DNA of 64,000 bases. Origin: G963422275 sp963422275. Its GTDB lineage: Bacteria; Pseudomonadota; Alphaproteobacteria; Rhodobacterales; Rhodobacteraceae. This document shows, one piece after another, positions 45,404 to 54,556 of this stretch. The stretch spans positions 992,001 to 1,056,000 of the forward strand of contig OY729418.1 in the NCBI GenBank assembly GCA_963422275.1, read 5' to 3'. Both the position numbers and the translations under genes were made by a program. A model generated the notes under the pieces. The model ran no database searches. It was not told the DNA's origin and worked only from the letters and a program-made list of their open reading frames with translations. The stretch's first letter is position 1. Every line of letters begins with the position of its first letter.

Positions 45404-46285
45404 TCACTCCTTGACTCCGCCCAGCAGAATGCCCTTGTTAAAGAATTTCTGGATGAACGGATAGATCAACAGCACCGGAATTATCGAGCAGACGATGATC
45501 GCGGCGGTCACTGTCTCGACGCTGTAGGGTGCGCTGAGCAGTGTGGCGGAGAATTCCTCGTCGTCCGAGAGGGCTTCGATCGTGTGGCGCAGGTAGACTT
45601 GGAGGGGAATCTTTCCCTCGTCGGTCAGCAGCACCATCGCCCAGAAAAACCCGTTCCAGCGCGCCACGATGCAGAACAGGGTGATCGTTGCGATGGCTGG
45701 CTTCGACAGTGGGATGAAGACCTTCCAGAGGATCTGGAATTCATTCGCGCCATCCATCCGCGCGGCTTCCTCGAAGGATGTCGGAATGCTTTCAAAGAAG
45801 TTGCGCAGAAGAATGATGTTGAAGGCGTTGCAGGCGAACGCGATGATGATCCCGAAATAGCTGTCGAGCAGACCGAGGTCGCGGATGTTCAGCCAGAACG
45901 GGATCATGCCGGCGTTGAACCACATGGTGAACGCGACCATCAGATTCCAGAATCGTCGACCCAGCAGCTTTGGGCGAGAGAGAGCGTATGCTCCGGGGAT
46001 GATGATGAGCAGACTCGTGAGCGTGCCGCCGAAGGTGTAGATGAACGTGTTCTTGTAGGAATTCCAGAACAGCGGCTCCGACAACACACGCCCGTAGGCG
46101 GCAAGCGTGACCTCCACCGGAGTCAGTACCACCGTGCCGGCGCGCGCGGCGAAGCCGGAACTGAACGACACCGCGGCGATGTAGATGAACGGATAGAGCG
46201 TGCTCAGGGTGAAAATCCCGATCAGCACCATGTTGGCGCGCATGAATATCCGATCGCCGCGCGAGTAGAGGTTCATGCCGGTCAT
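45404..46285 (-). CDS. ABC sugar permease (AlgM2/LplC-like)
   Basis: This 293-residue protein has six predicted membrane helices: FMRANMVLIGIFTLSTLYPF near the start, TFGGTLTSLLIIIPGAYALS, LMVAFTMWFNAGMIPFWLNI, IIIAFACNAFNIILLRNFF and others. The EAA loop (SFEEAARMDGANEFQILWKV, then IPLSKPA) is canonical for carbohydrate-type MalG/AraQ permeases. The C-terminal PFIQKFFNKGILLGGVKE is typical of LplC/AlgM2. It pairs with the gene just upstream; 10 bases separate them. Confidence 0.93.
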   Translation of the reverse strand: MTGMNLYSRGDRIFMRANMVLIGIFTLSTLYPFIYIAAVSFSSGFAARAGTVVLTPVEVTLAAYGRVLSEPLFWNSYKNTFIYTFGGTLTSLLIIIPGAYALSRPKLLGRRFWNLMVAFTMWFNAGMIPFWLNIRDLGLLDSYFGIIIAFACNAFNIILLRNFFESIPTSFEEAARMDGANEFQILWKVFIPLSKPAIATITLFCIVARWNGFFWAMVLLTDEGKIPLQVYLRHTIEALSDDEEFSATLLSAPYSVETVTAAIIVCSIIPVLLIYPFIQKFFNKGILLGGVKE

Positions 46286-46295
46286 GACTGTTTCG

Positions 46296-47255
46296 TCACC
46301 ACAGCGAGGTGCGCGAGTAGCGCTTCGAGAGGGAGTTCGCGATCATCACCAACACAAACGCGACTACGGCGTTAAAAAATCCGGCGGCGGCGGCCAGGTC
46401 ATACTGGCCGCTCTGCAATCCCTGGCGGTAGATGAACGTGTTGATCACGTCCGCCGTCTGATAGGTGGCGGGTTGGTAAAGCAGAATAATCAGCTCGAAT
46501 CCGACCTCCATCAGGTTACCGATGCGGATGATCAACATGATGATGATAGTCGGCATGATCACCGGAATCGTGATCTTCCACGCCATCTGCCAGCGCGAAG
46601 CGCCGTCGACGACCGCACTTTCGTAGAGCGACGGATTTACGCCGGCGATCGCCGCCAAGAAGACAATCGAGGAGAATCCCGCCTCTTGCCAGATGCCGGA
46701 CCCGATGAAGATCGGCCGGAACCATTCTGGCTTGATCAGAAAGTAGATTGAGTCGATGCCGAACCAGCCAAGAACGGTGTTAACGATACCCGCGCTCGGC
46801 GAGAACGCCGTGATGACGATGCCGGCGATGATGACCGTCGAGATGAAGTGAGGCAGGTAGACGATCGTCTGCGCCGTGCGCTTGTAGACCTCGTTCAGAA
46901 TCTCGTTGAACATGAGCGCAAGAAGGATCGGCACCGGGAAGCCAAAAATCAGGCTGAGCGTGCTGATGACGATGGTGTTCTTGATGGCACGCAGGAACTG
47001 GGGGTTCGAGAATAGCGTCTCGAAATGCTCGAAGCCGACCCACGGGCTAGCCGCGATTCCCCGGAACACCGAGTAATCCTTAAACGCGATCTGCAGACCG
47101 TACATCGGCTTGTAGAGGAACACGGCGAACCAGATGATCATCGGTGCCAGCATCACATAGAGCTGCCATTCCGCCCTGAAGTGGTCAGCGAGCCACCCGA
47201 CCCGCCTCCGCCAGTGCGCGGCAGCATCTTGCTTCGGTGGCGAAACGTCAGTCAC
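46296..47255 (-). CDS. ABC sugar permease (AlgM1/LplB-like)
   Basis: This 319-residue protein begins with a hydrophilic N-terminus, then LYVMLAPMIIWFAVFLYKPM-like first helix, GLQIAFKDYSVFRGIAASPW (typical of LplB), and an EAA loop YESAVVDGASRWQMAWKITI. It ends LSKRYSRTSLW. It forms the heterodimeric channel with the neighbouring permease. Its ATG lies eight bases inside the ATPase gene, so the two overlap and are probably coupled. Confidence 0.93.
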   Translation of the reverse strand: MTDVSPPKQDAAAHWRRRVGWLADHFRAEWQLYVMLAPMIIWFAVFLYKPMYGLQIAFKDYSVFRGIAASPWVGFEHFETLFSNPQFLRAIKNTIVISTLSLIFGFPVPILLALMFNEILNEVYKRTAQTIVYLPHFISTVIIAGIVITAFSPSAGIVNTVLGWFGIDSIYFLIKPEWFRPIFIGSGIWQEAGFSSIVFLAAIAGVNPSLYESAVVDGASRWQMAWKITIPVIMPTIIIMLIIRIGNLMEVGFELIILLYQPATYQTADVINTFIYRQGLQSGQYDLAAAAGFFNAVVAFVLVMIANSLSKRYSRTSLW

Positions 47256-48360
47256 TGCCGTTTTCCGGCCGCGGGCCCGCTCGGTGCAACACCCTGCCCG
47301 TCCCGGCGTCGAACACCTTCACTGCCTCCGTCGGAACATGGACTTCGGAAATTCCGGCCAGGTGGCCAATGGTGCCGTGGGTGTCGACCTTGACGACGAA
47401 CGGTTCTCCCGCCAGCGTCGCGTGCAGCAGTGCATCCGAACCCAGCGGCTCGACCAAGTCAAGTGCAACTCGGACTGGTGAGGAGTTCCCTGTCGGCGCG
47501 GTCACCACATGCTCTGGCCGGATGCCGAGGACGACCTCACGGCCGGGGCATTTCGGCACCGATGCGGGGACGGCGATCCTGCTGTTGCCAAGCGTCACCG
47601 CCTGCCCGTCCGCGCCAATTTCCAGCGTCCCCCGGAATTGGTTCATCGGCGGGGAACCTATGAACCCTGCCACGAAGGTGTTTCGCGGATTCACGAAAAG
47701 ATCCATGGGCGCTCCGATCTGCTCGATGCGGCCGTCCTTCATCACCACGATGCGGTCGGCCAGAGTCATCGCCTCGACCTGGTCGTGGGTCACGTAGATC
47801 GACGTGACGGCGAGCCGGTTGTGCAGTCTGTGAACTTCGGCGCGCATCTGGGTCCGCAGCTTGGCATCGAGATTCGAGAGCGGTTCATCGAACAGGAACA
47901 CCTTGGGATGGCGAACAATGGCACGTCCCATGGCAACCCGCTGCCGCTGTCCACCGGACAGGTCAGCGGGCCGCCGGTCGAGGTAATCGACCAGCCCCAG
48001 CACCTCGGCAATTTCGCGGATTGAGCGGACAATCTCGGCCTTTGGCACCTTCCTTATGCGGAGCCCGAAGGCGATGTTATCCGCCACGTTGAGGTGCGGG
48101 TATAATGCGTAGTTCTGGAACACCATCGCCACATCGCGATCCTTGGGCGCGACGCGGTTCATGACCCTTCCGTCAATGCTGAGGCTTCCCTCGGAAATCT
48201 CCTCAAGTCCGGCGATCATCCGCAGCGTAGTGGACTTTCCGCATCCGGAGGGACCCACCAGAACAACGAACTCGTTCTCGGAAACCTCAAGATCGATTCC
48301 GTGTACCACCTCGACAGCACCGAAGCGCTTGTAGACGCCCTGCAAGACGACCGTAGCCAT
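47248..48360 (-). CDS. ABC sugar importer ATPase (UgpC/MsmX/AlgS-like)
   Basis: This 370-residue protein has Walker A VGPSGCGKSTTLRMIAGLEE, Q-loop VFQNYALYPHLNV, signature LSGGQRQRVAMGRAIVR, Walker B KVFLFDEPLSNLDAKLR, the switch His in YVTHDQVEAMTLAD, and a C-terminal OB-type TOBE regulatory domain. It energises the uptake of the sugar polymer. It is the first gene of the seven-gene minus-strand operon; the promoter should lie just above 48360, where an ISAs1 remnant begins within 200 bases. No transcription regulator is encoded nearby. Confidence 0.94.
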   Translation of the reverse strand: MATVVLQGVYKRFGAVEVVHGIDLEVSENEFVVLVGPSGCGKSTTLRMIAGLEEISEGSLSIDGRVMNRVAPKDRDVAMVFQNYALYPHLNVADNIAFGLRIRKVPKAEIVRSIREIAEVLGLVDYLDRRPADLSGGQRQRVAMGRAIVRHPKVFLFDEPLSNLDAKLRTQMRAEVHRLHNRLAVTSIYVTHDQVEAMTLADRIVVMKDGRIEQIGAPMDLFVNPRNTFVAGFIGSPPMNQFRGTLEIGADGQAVTLGNSRIAVPASVPKCPGREVVLGIRPEHVVTAPTGNSSPVRVALDLVEPLGSDALLHATLAGEPFVVKVDTHGTIGHLAGISEVHVPTEAVKVFDAGTGRVLHRAGPRPENGSD

Positions 48361-48541
48361 TCCATCACTCTAGAGCCGGGGACGGCAAAAGCTGCCGCTT
48401 AGACTTCATTTGGTACATCAGCATCTTGCGATTGGCAACATCGTGTTTGGTCCAGCAGAGAGCTATCGCTTTAAAGAACCGTTTCCCTATTTCTGCATGA
48501 CATACGAATCTGCCCCAAACAACAGGAAATTGGGGCAGAAA

Positions 48542-49040
48542 ATGCAGAAATTAAATGAGATTTTCGAGGAGATCATCGATCCCCAGCGCAGCAATTCCAC
48601 CCGGCATGACCTCAACAAAATGCTGGTGATTGCTCTCATGACCGTGCCGACCGGGAGCAAGCATGTGCCGACATGGCCGATTTCGCCAAGTGCAGGCTGG
48701 GTTTTCTCCGCGATTTCATGGATCTGAAACACAGCGCTCCAAGATACGACGCCTTCTTGGACCCGCTCAACGCCATCGACCCCTCGGAACTCGGGGCGAT
48801 GTGGCGCAGTTCCTTCGACGACGCCTCGAAACGCTCGCCGCTGCGGAAAGTGCGGGCGCATTGGGCTATCGAGAACCCCTGCATTGGGTCGCTCGATGCC
48901 ACCATGAACGGGGCACCCTGCGCAACGGCGCCGGCAGGAACGATGGCTTCCTCTTGGATCTGCTGGTCCAGAACATGCGAAACGGCGGTTCCCGACAGCA
49001 CGGCGGCTGGTCCGCGATCCATTCCGTTGGCGGCAGCCGC
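48542..49040 (+). pseudogene. ISAs1-family transposase, internally deleted
   Basis: It begins QKLNEIFEEIIDPQRSNSTR then HDLNKMLVIALMTV and, after a frame change, ADMADFAKCRLGFLRDFMDL and RYDAFLDPLNAIDPSELGAM, the N-terminus of ISAs1 (H-repeat) transposases. It then jumps to LRKVRAHWAIENPCIGSLDA, which is the C-terminal catalytic part (compare HW-IEN-LHW-LD). The central DDE portion is gone. Confidence 0.72.
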
Positions 49041-49410
49041 ATCCCGTGAATATCCAGTCGGCTTGCTCGCTCTCGTCGTCAGGAGTCCGACGGCATCAAA
49101 CCCGTAGGCCATGCGGAAAGAAGCGACAGGAACATCGCTCCAGGTTAATCGGCCGGATGCTCTTCCCCGTCATCCACCACCGTCAACGGGCCATTGGCCG
49201 CCACCGAATCCGACAGCCTTATCTGGCCACATCCTCTCGCAGCGGGGATGCGGTCGACCAAGATTCCCTCGAGGCGGCTTAACGCAACCACCTCCTCGTT
49301 TGCCATCAAGGGGCAGTCCTGCAGGAAACTTCCCAAGCTCCCGATCCCTGGACGGGCCGACAGCACAAACGGGTCCACTGCATCCGGTACAGCCTCCCGG
49401 TCAAGAAGCC

Positions 49411-49632
49411 TCAGCCGCCGGAGCGGATCAGGAAGCCGAGGACCACCACGCCGAGCGAGACTATGCCGGCCATGGCGAGCAGCATGCGGGTCTCCCGCCT
49501 GGCGGATTCCTCGGAAAGGCGCGCGATGTCGGTCTTGTATTCATGTTGGCAGGTTTCCGATCGGGCCTCCTTGGCCTCCCCTTCAAATCTCGCCATTCGC
49601 TCGGCCAACTCGGCCATGCGTTCATCGCTCAT
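49411..49632 (-). CDS. small tail-anchored coiled-coil protein, copy 1
   Basis: This 73-residue protein has an amphipathic, charged helix (MSDERMAELAERMARFEGEA, then TDIARLSEESARRETR) followed by a single C-terminal transmembrane segment (MLLAMAGIVSLGVVVLGFLI) and a two-to-three-residue tail. The topology is of a tail-anchored protein with a cytoplasmic coiled coil. The ATG at 49632 is chosen because identity with copy 2 begins exactly there in codon pattern. No family recognised; such proteins occur in phages and in toxin or defence loci, but nothing here proves that. Confidence 0.6.
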   Translation of the reverse strand: MSDERMAELAERMARFEGEAKEARSETCQHEYKTDIARLSEESARRETRMLLAMAGIVSLGVVVLGFLIRSGG

Positions 49633-49886
49633 GCACTCAAGATAACTGCTGAAGGCCGGCAACGCAACAACCACCGCCCCAATCTCAAGGGCACACCCAA
49701 ATTTTACAGCGCTTGATCCGCAATTGCGGAATGGTTCGGGGTGCCAAACGCTCGACCGCGGTCGACCGAATGGTCGGCGGCACTCAGTCTTGACGACGCG
49801 AGCGGGAGCATTCGCCACGACGGGGAGGCTTCGCGCCCGCAGGTGGTTTTCCGCCGCATCCGAGACGGCCTCCCGGCCATGAAGCC

Positions 49887-50168
49887 TCAGCCGCTAGCGC
49901 GGATCAGGAAGCTGAGGACCACCACGCCGAGCGAGATTATGCCGGCCACGGCGAGCAGCATGCGGGTCTCCCGCCTGGCAATTTCCTCGGAGAGTCCAGA
50001 GATGTGCCTAGTCATTTCCGCATCCCGCTTGGCGGATTCCTCGGAAAGGCGCGCGATGTCGGTCTTGTATTCATGTTGGCGGGTTTCCGCTCGGGCCTCC
50101 ATGGCCTTGGCCTCCCCTTCAAATCTCGCCATCCGCTCGGCCAACTCGGCCATGCGTTCATCGCTCAT
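49887..50168 (-). CDS. small tail-anchored coiled-coil protein, copy 2
   Basis: This 93-residue paralogue of the preceding gene has the same N-terminus (MSDERMAELAERMARFEGEA) and the same C-terminal membrane segment (MLLAVAGIISLGVVVLSFLI). A 20-residue longer coiled-coil region inserts a repeat of the helix (AKRDAEMTRHISGLSEEIAR). In-frame differences with few stops indicate both copies remained under selection or duplicated recently. It is not in an operon with any recognised gene. Confidence 0.6.
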   Translation of the reverse strand: MSDERMAELAERMARFEGEAKAMEARAETRQHEYKTDIARLSEESAKRDAEMTRHISGLSEEIARRETRMLLAVAGIISLGVVVLSFLIRASG

Positions 50169-50274
50169 GCACTCAAGATAACTGCTGAAGGCCGGCAACG
50201 CAACAACCACCGCCCCAACCTCAAGGGCGCACCTAAATTTTACAGCGCTTGATCCGCAATTGCGGGCAGAAGCC

Positions 50275-50993
50275 TGCGCAGCTCTCGTTGCAAACCGCGC
50301 GACAAGGAACTGCATGAATTCCATGAGTCCCGGAATTCGCCGAGAGGGTCCTCGGAACCCGTCGGACAGCAGGATCAAGCACGGATTGCGCCCGCAATGG
50401 TTGGCAAGGCAGCACGGTGCTCGTCCATCCGGAATGAATGCCCCGTCGACAGCACCTCCGGGATTCCGCAGACCGCCATCTCATCCGTGCAGACCATCGC
50501 GCCGGTCTCGGCGTGTTCTTCGATAAAGACATGCCGCGTGGTCTTGTCCGTGCTCTCCACAGGCCGCATCGCCACCATGTTGCTGGCGCGACCCTTCGTG
50601 CCGACAATGGCAGTTTTCCTGATCGCGCGTCAGGGATGCACGCTTCGCCTTGGGCATATTCTTGCGCTTCCCGCCGATGCACGTTTCATCGGCCTCCACT
50701 GGTCCGGCAAACAGGAGATCGCCCGTCCCGAACGCCGTTCAAGCCGGTCATGACCAGACAAACCGCGATGGCCCAAGTCTGGCAGCCGAGCTTCGCGCCT
50801 TCCATAATGCTGCCAGTCTTGAGGAAGAGCCGGGGCTTGCCGTCGCAGTCGCGGCAACGGCGTGTCATGGTCCTGTGCCTGATGCCGAACCGAACATCGA
50901 ATGATCCACAACGCGGGCAGCCTGGACCATCCGCACCAGTTTCCTGAGGCCGCTGCCGTCCCTGCGAGCCTTGCCCGGTCCCGCTTTCGCCAT
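50275..50993 (-). pseudogene. IS1595-family transposase (second subgroup), frameshifted
   Basis: The N-terminal zinc ribbon (PGCPRCGSFDVRFGIRHRTM, CRDCDGKPRLFLKTGSIME) is followed by a frame change and a deletion. Then come EADETCIGGKRKNMPKAKRA, KTAIVGTKGRASNMVAMRPV and HVFIEEHAETGAMVCTDEMA of the DDE core. This subgroup (ISNwi1/ISPna2-like) differs from copies A-D. The end is missing and the element's termini were not found. Confidence 0.72.
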
Positions 50994-51107
50994 GACGCGT
51001 CCTCCCTCGGCACTTTCGTATACAATTCCCAAACATGCGGCAGAACCATCCGCGATCCAGCGAACGAAACCGCTCGCCCCTCTCGCCAGTGCTGCAATCC
51101 AGCTCAA

Positions 51108-51766
51108 CTGCTTATGCACATGGTTCAGGTGAGACAAGGCATTGCGTCCGGGATGTCGGATGATGGAATGTTCGCATGACATTCTTGACGTGGAACCGTC
51201 CCATGACCGAAATCCCCGCCAGCCTCACCCCCTTCCAGCGCCGGTTCCCCGACGACGACGCCTGCGCCCGGTGGCTCATCGCCGCCCGATGGCCGAACGG
51301 CTTCCGGTGTCCCGCCTGCGGCCACGACCGGGAGTGGCAGCTGAAGACCAGGAAGCACAGCTTCGAGTGCATCCGTTGCCATCGTCAAACCTCGGCCACC
51401 GCCGGCACCGAACCAAGCTGTCGCTCGCGATCTGGTTCCGGACCGCCTGTCTGACGGCCACCCATTGCAATGGCATCTCCGCCCTGCAGTTGCAGAAGCG
51501 GCTCGGGATCGGGTCCTTTCGCAGCGCTAGGGATCTCGGCAACTTCGCTGTGCGCAACACCGCCGCGACCGACGGCTGCAGCGCGGTGCCTCGGGAGCGC
51601 CACCAGCCCCAGTCGTCGGTGACATGCCGGCCCATGAAATTCTCGCCTGGATCCACACCGCGTTCTCCAATCTCAAGGGCTGGGTGCGGGGCGTCTATCA
51701 CGGGCTGTGCGCCAAACCTCACCCCTGCCGCATCTTGATCAAACCGGAACCAAGTGCATAAGCAGT
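51108..51766 (+). mobile_element. IS1595-family element copy D, deleted, at the dctM 5' end
   Basis: The ends are ACTGCTTATGCACATGG and the complement of GGAACCAAGTGCATAAGCAG. The transposase from 51176 has FRCPACGHDREWQLK and ISALQLQKRLGIG, then a large deletion. The flanking 8-mers (CCAGCTCA, TCCCGCTT) do not match, so either recombination between two IS1595 copies or a deletion has joined unrelated flanks. It replaces the start of dctM. Confidence 0.85.
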
Positions 51767-52697
51767 TCCCGCTTTTCCTGCTGATGGGCAACTTCGCGTC
51801 GCGGCCAGGCATGAGCGAGGCTCTCCTCAAGTTCGCAAGCGCCTGCCTAGGCCACCGACAGGGCGGTGTGGCAATGGCGGCAGTCGGCGCCTGCGCCGGG
51901 TTCGGCACGATTTGCGGCTCCTCGCTTGCGACGGCGGCAACGATGGGCAAGGTTGCGCTGCCGGAATTGCGACGTTTTGGCTACTCCGGGTCGCTCAGCA
52001 CCGGCTCGCTGGCGGCTGGTGGGACTCTGGGCATTCTGATACCTCCATCGGTGATCTTGATCATCTGCGCAATTCTGACCGAGCAGAATATCGTCAAGAT
52101 GTTCCTGGCCGCGCTTGTGCCCGGCATCATTGCGGCTTTCGGCTACATCTTGGCAATTGCGGTCTTTGTGCGCCTTGTCCCGGCATCTGGCAGGGCAACA
52201 CCGCGCAGGCCATGGCGAGAGCGGCTCCGCTTGTTCAGAGGCATCTGGCATGTGGTGGCCATTTTCACGTTCATGATAGGCGGCATATATCTGGGATGGT
52301 TCACGCCCACTGAAGGAGTTGCCGTCGGCGCGGCAAGCACTAGGCTCGTCGCTGCCTTCCAGAAGAACTTTTCGCTGTCCGCGCTCTTGGACGTCATACA
52401 GAGCATGGCGGTCACGTCCGCCATGATATTCTTGGTGCTGTTGGGGGCGGAGTTCTTCAATTCGTTCATTGCCCTGACTCGGCTGCCGAATGAGCTGGCA
52501 AATTTTGTCATCAGCAGCGAATTTTCGCCCTTGGCGGTCGTCGCATGCATTCTGCTGCTGTATGTATTTCTCGGCTGTCTCATGGACAGCCTTGCGATGA
52601 TCTTGCTGACCATCCCGGGTTTCTTTCCGGTAGTCATCGCTCTCGACTTCGGAATGTCAAAGGAGGAAGTGGCCATCTGGTTTGGCATTCTGACGCT

Positions 52698-53705
52698 ACC
52701 CCAATTCTGGATAAGAGGGGTGAGGGGGTTCCCAAATCGGGCGTGGCCTGATTCTGTATCCGCAACCAAAATCAACGGATGGGATCCCCTCAATGAGCAC
52801 CTCTATCATCGCACTGTTCTGTTGTCTCGACGACTTTGCAAAGACCTTTGAAGAATGGGAGCGGCATCGGCTGATCGGCACAGGCCGCCAGCGCTCGCGC
52901 TCGGGCAAGCTCTCGCTCAGCGAAAGGCTCTTCATCATGGTGTTGTTTCATCTCTCGCCCTTCAAGAATTTCAAGGCTTTCTGGTTCCATGGCGTGGAGC
53001 GGAAATATCGCGACTGCTTTGGAGACCTGCCGAGCTACGGACGGTTTGTCGCTCTGATGCCGCGCTTGCTGGTTCCGTTTTGCATCTTGATGCAATGCTT
53101 TCGCGGTGAGGAAACCGGAATCTGTTTTGTGGACAGCACCAAGCTCGCTGTCTGCCACAACGCACGGATCAACCGGAACAAGGTCTTCAAGGGACTGGCC
53201 AAACGGGGCCGAAGCACCATGGGGTGGTTTTTCGGGTTCAAGCTGCATCTGGTCATCAACGACAAGGGTCAGGTCATGGCCGTCAAGATCACGCCTGGAA
53301 ACACCGACGACCGCAAGCCGCTTGAGACCATGATTGCCGAGTTGAAAGGCAAGGTGTTCGGCGACAAAGGCTACATTTCGAAGCCGCTTTTCCAGCGTTT
53401 GTGGCAGCAGGGCCTGCACCTGATCACTGGCATTCGCCGCAACATGAAAAACTTTCTTCTGCCCATTCTGGACAAAATCATGTTGCGGAAGCGGTTCATC
53501 ATTGAAACGCTGTTCGATAAACTGAAATCAAGCATGGGATTGGAACACACACGACACCGGTCCCCAACAAATGCCTTTGTTCATATCCTGTCATGTCTGG
53601 CTGCCTATATTCTGGCGCAGCCAAAGGTCAAAATCGGCAAAATCGTCGTGCCAGACGCCATTCGGTGCATTCCAAAAGAAAACAGAGCTTATCCATAACT
53701 CGGGT
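52698..53705 (+). mobile_element. IS982-family element, complete
   Basis: The terminal repeats are ACCCCAATTCTGGATAAG and the complement of CTTATCCATAACTCGGGT. It is flanked by a 7-bp direct repeat TGACGCT (52691-52697 and 53706-53712) within dctM. At 1008 bp it carries one intact transposase gene. The precise duplication shows a simple, probably recent insertion. Confidence 0.93.
52793..53698 (+). CDS. IS982-family transposase
   Basis: This 301-residue DDE transposase is intact: SGKLSLSERLFIMVLFHLSP, KYRDCFGDLPSYGRFVALMP, ETGICFVDSTKLAVCHNARI (first Asp), FGFKLHLVINDKGQVMAVKI, VFGDKGYISKPLFQRLWQQG (second Asp) and RFIIETLFDKLKSSMGLEHT (Glu). No frameshift. The ATG at 52793 is preceded by GGATGGGATCCCC. 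Confidence 0.94.
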   Translation: MSTSIIALFCCLDDFAKTFEEWERHRLIGTGRQRSRSGKLSLSERLFIMVLFHLSPFKNFKAFWFHGVERKYRDCFGDLPSYGRFVALMPRLLVPFCILMQCFRGEETGICFVDSTKLAVCHNARINRNKVFKGLAKRGRSTMGWFFGFKLHLVINDKGQVMAVKITPGNTDDRKPLETMIAELKGKVFGDKGYISKPLFQRLWQQGLHLITGIRRNMKNFLLPILDKIMLRKRFIIETLFDKLKSSMGLEHTRHRSPTNAFVHILSCLAAYILAQPKVKIGKIVVPDAIRCIPKENRAYP

Positions 53706-53941
53706 TGACGCTCATTGTTGTCGAGGTCAGACTGATTACGCCGCCTGTGGGACTGAATGTGTTCATAATCAACAAGATGGCCGGAGACGTTCCTGTCTAC
53801 GAAACTTTCAAGGGCGTGCTCCCGTTCCTGGCAAGCGATCTGATACGTGTGGCGCTGCTGTTCATGTTCCCTTGGATCACGCTGTTCCTCTTGGATGTAT
53901 TCTATTGACAGGCAACGTGTTTCAGTTGCATTGGACAAGGC

Positions 53942-54330
53942 TCAATTCGCGAATCGCAGGCATGTCCTGGCACTGGCCGCCGCGAGGCATGCTCTCGGCG
54001 ATGGATGCCTGCCGAGGACGACAAGATGGAACCACCTCAAATAGTTGTCGAGACACTTGGTGGCGATGCCGCGGAAGCGCCGCAGGAAGCCCTTGATCTG
54101 GCCGTGGCGACTGTTGACCGTCTGGATGTGCGCGGCCCCGCGCACCCGTTCGCCGGCGGAGCGATGGCAACGACCGGCGTCGGAGACGAGCGGGGCGTCC
54201 AGGGCGATCACCGCCGCTAGCGAGGCCTTGCCCTCCGGCGGATCCGACAGAACCGCAGCAACCTTGCGGCACGGCTCCGCCGTCAGTTCATCGATTCTCG
54301 AAAACCAGTCCCGAAACTGTGCCCGATCCA
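53942..54330 (-). pseudogene. IS1595-family transposase (third subgroup), internally deleted
   Basis: It starts MDRAQFRDWFSRIDELT, then jumps from the N-terminal region to the C-terminal core: AAVIALDAPLVSDAGRCHRS, RVRGAAHIQTVNSRHGQIKG and FRGIATKCLDNYLRWFHLVV. The zinc ribbon and the first catalytic Asp are missing. A related fragment of the same core lies on the plus strand at 61316. The two together suggest a further element now extinct here. Confidence 0.75.
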
Positions 54331-54556
54331 TTGTTCCGCTCCCCCATGGCCAATGCAAGTCGGGAACCCAGTGCAGCACATGCGCCTGCGAAATGCGAAT
54401 AGAGCCTTGGACAAAGATCTATTCTCGTTCGTTGTGGCCTGCGGTCAACAGGAGCGCAATATCGCAATATATTGTGTGCTGGGGCATAAGGCATTTCCGT
54501 AGCTCGTGATATCCTGCAGGGCTTGGCTTGGTTGCGAAAATCGAGGAGAATGCAAG

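Larger units (their letters stand above)
49381..50270. repeat. tandem duplication of a small gene with its flanks
   Basis: Two units, about 49381-49732 and 49857-50270, are offset by about 536 bases at the gene starts. They share the 3' flank (GCCTCAGCCGC), the gene, and about 100 bases of 5' flank (from the start codon through CAAATTTTACAGCGCTTGAT), with scattered differences. Unit 2 contains 60 extra coding bases. Confidence 0.85.
51767..53908 (+). pseudogene. dctM: TRAP transporter large permease DctM, N-terminus lost and split by IS982
   Basis: The coding part before IS982 (51767-52697) reads GGVAMAAVGACAGFGTICGS, SLAAGGTLGILIPPSVILII and GIYLGWFTPTEGVAVGAAST, all diagnostic of DctM-type TRAP membrane subunits. 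It stops at FGILTL. After IS982 (from 53706) the same frame continues LIVVEVRLITPPVGLNVFII and ends ITLFLLDVFY. Removing the IS and one copy of the 7-bp repeat restores one frame. The first 150 or so residues were replaced by IS1595 copy D. No DctP or DctQ gene is in the window. Confidence 0.88.

Noticed and set aside
43775..46375. Two long plus-strand frames opposite the binding protein and permease
   Set aside because: They lie entirely over well identified transporter genes on the other strand and have His/Arg/Gly-rich shadow composition.
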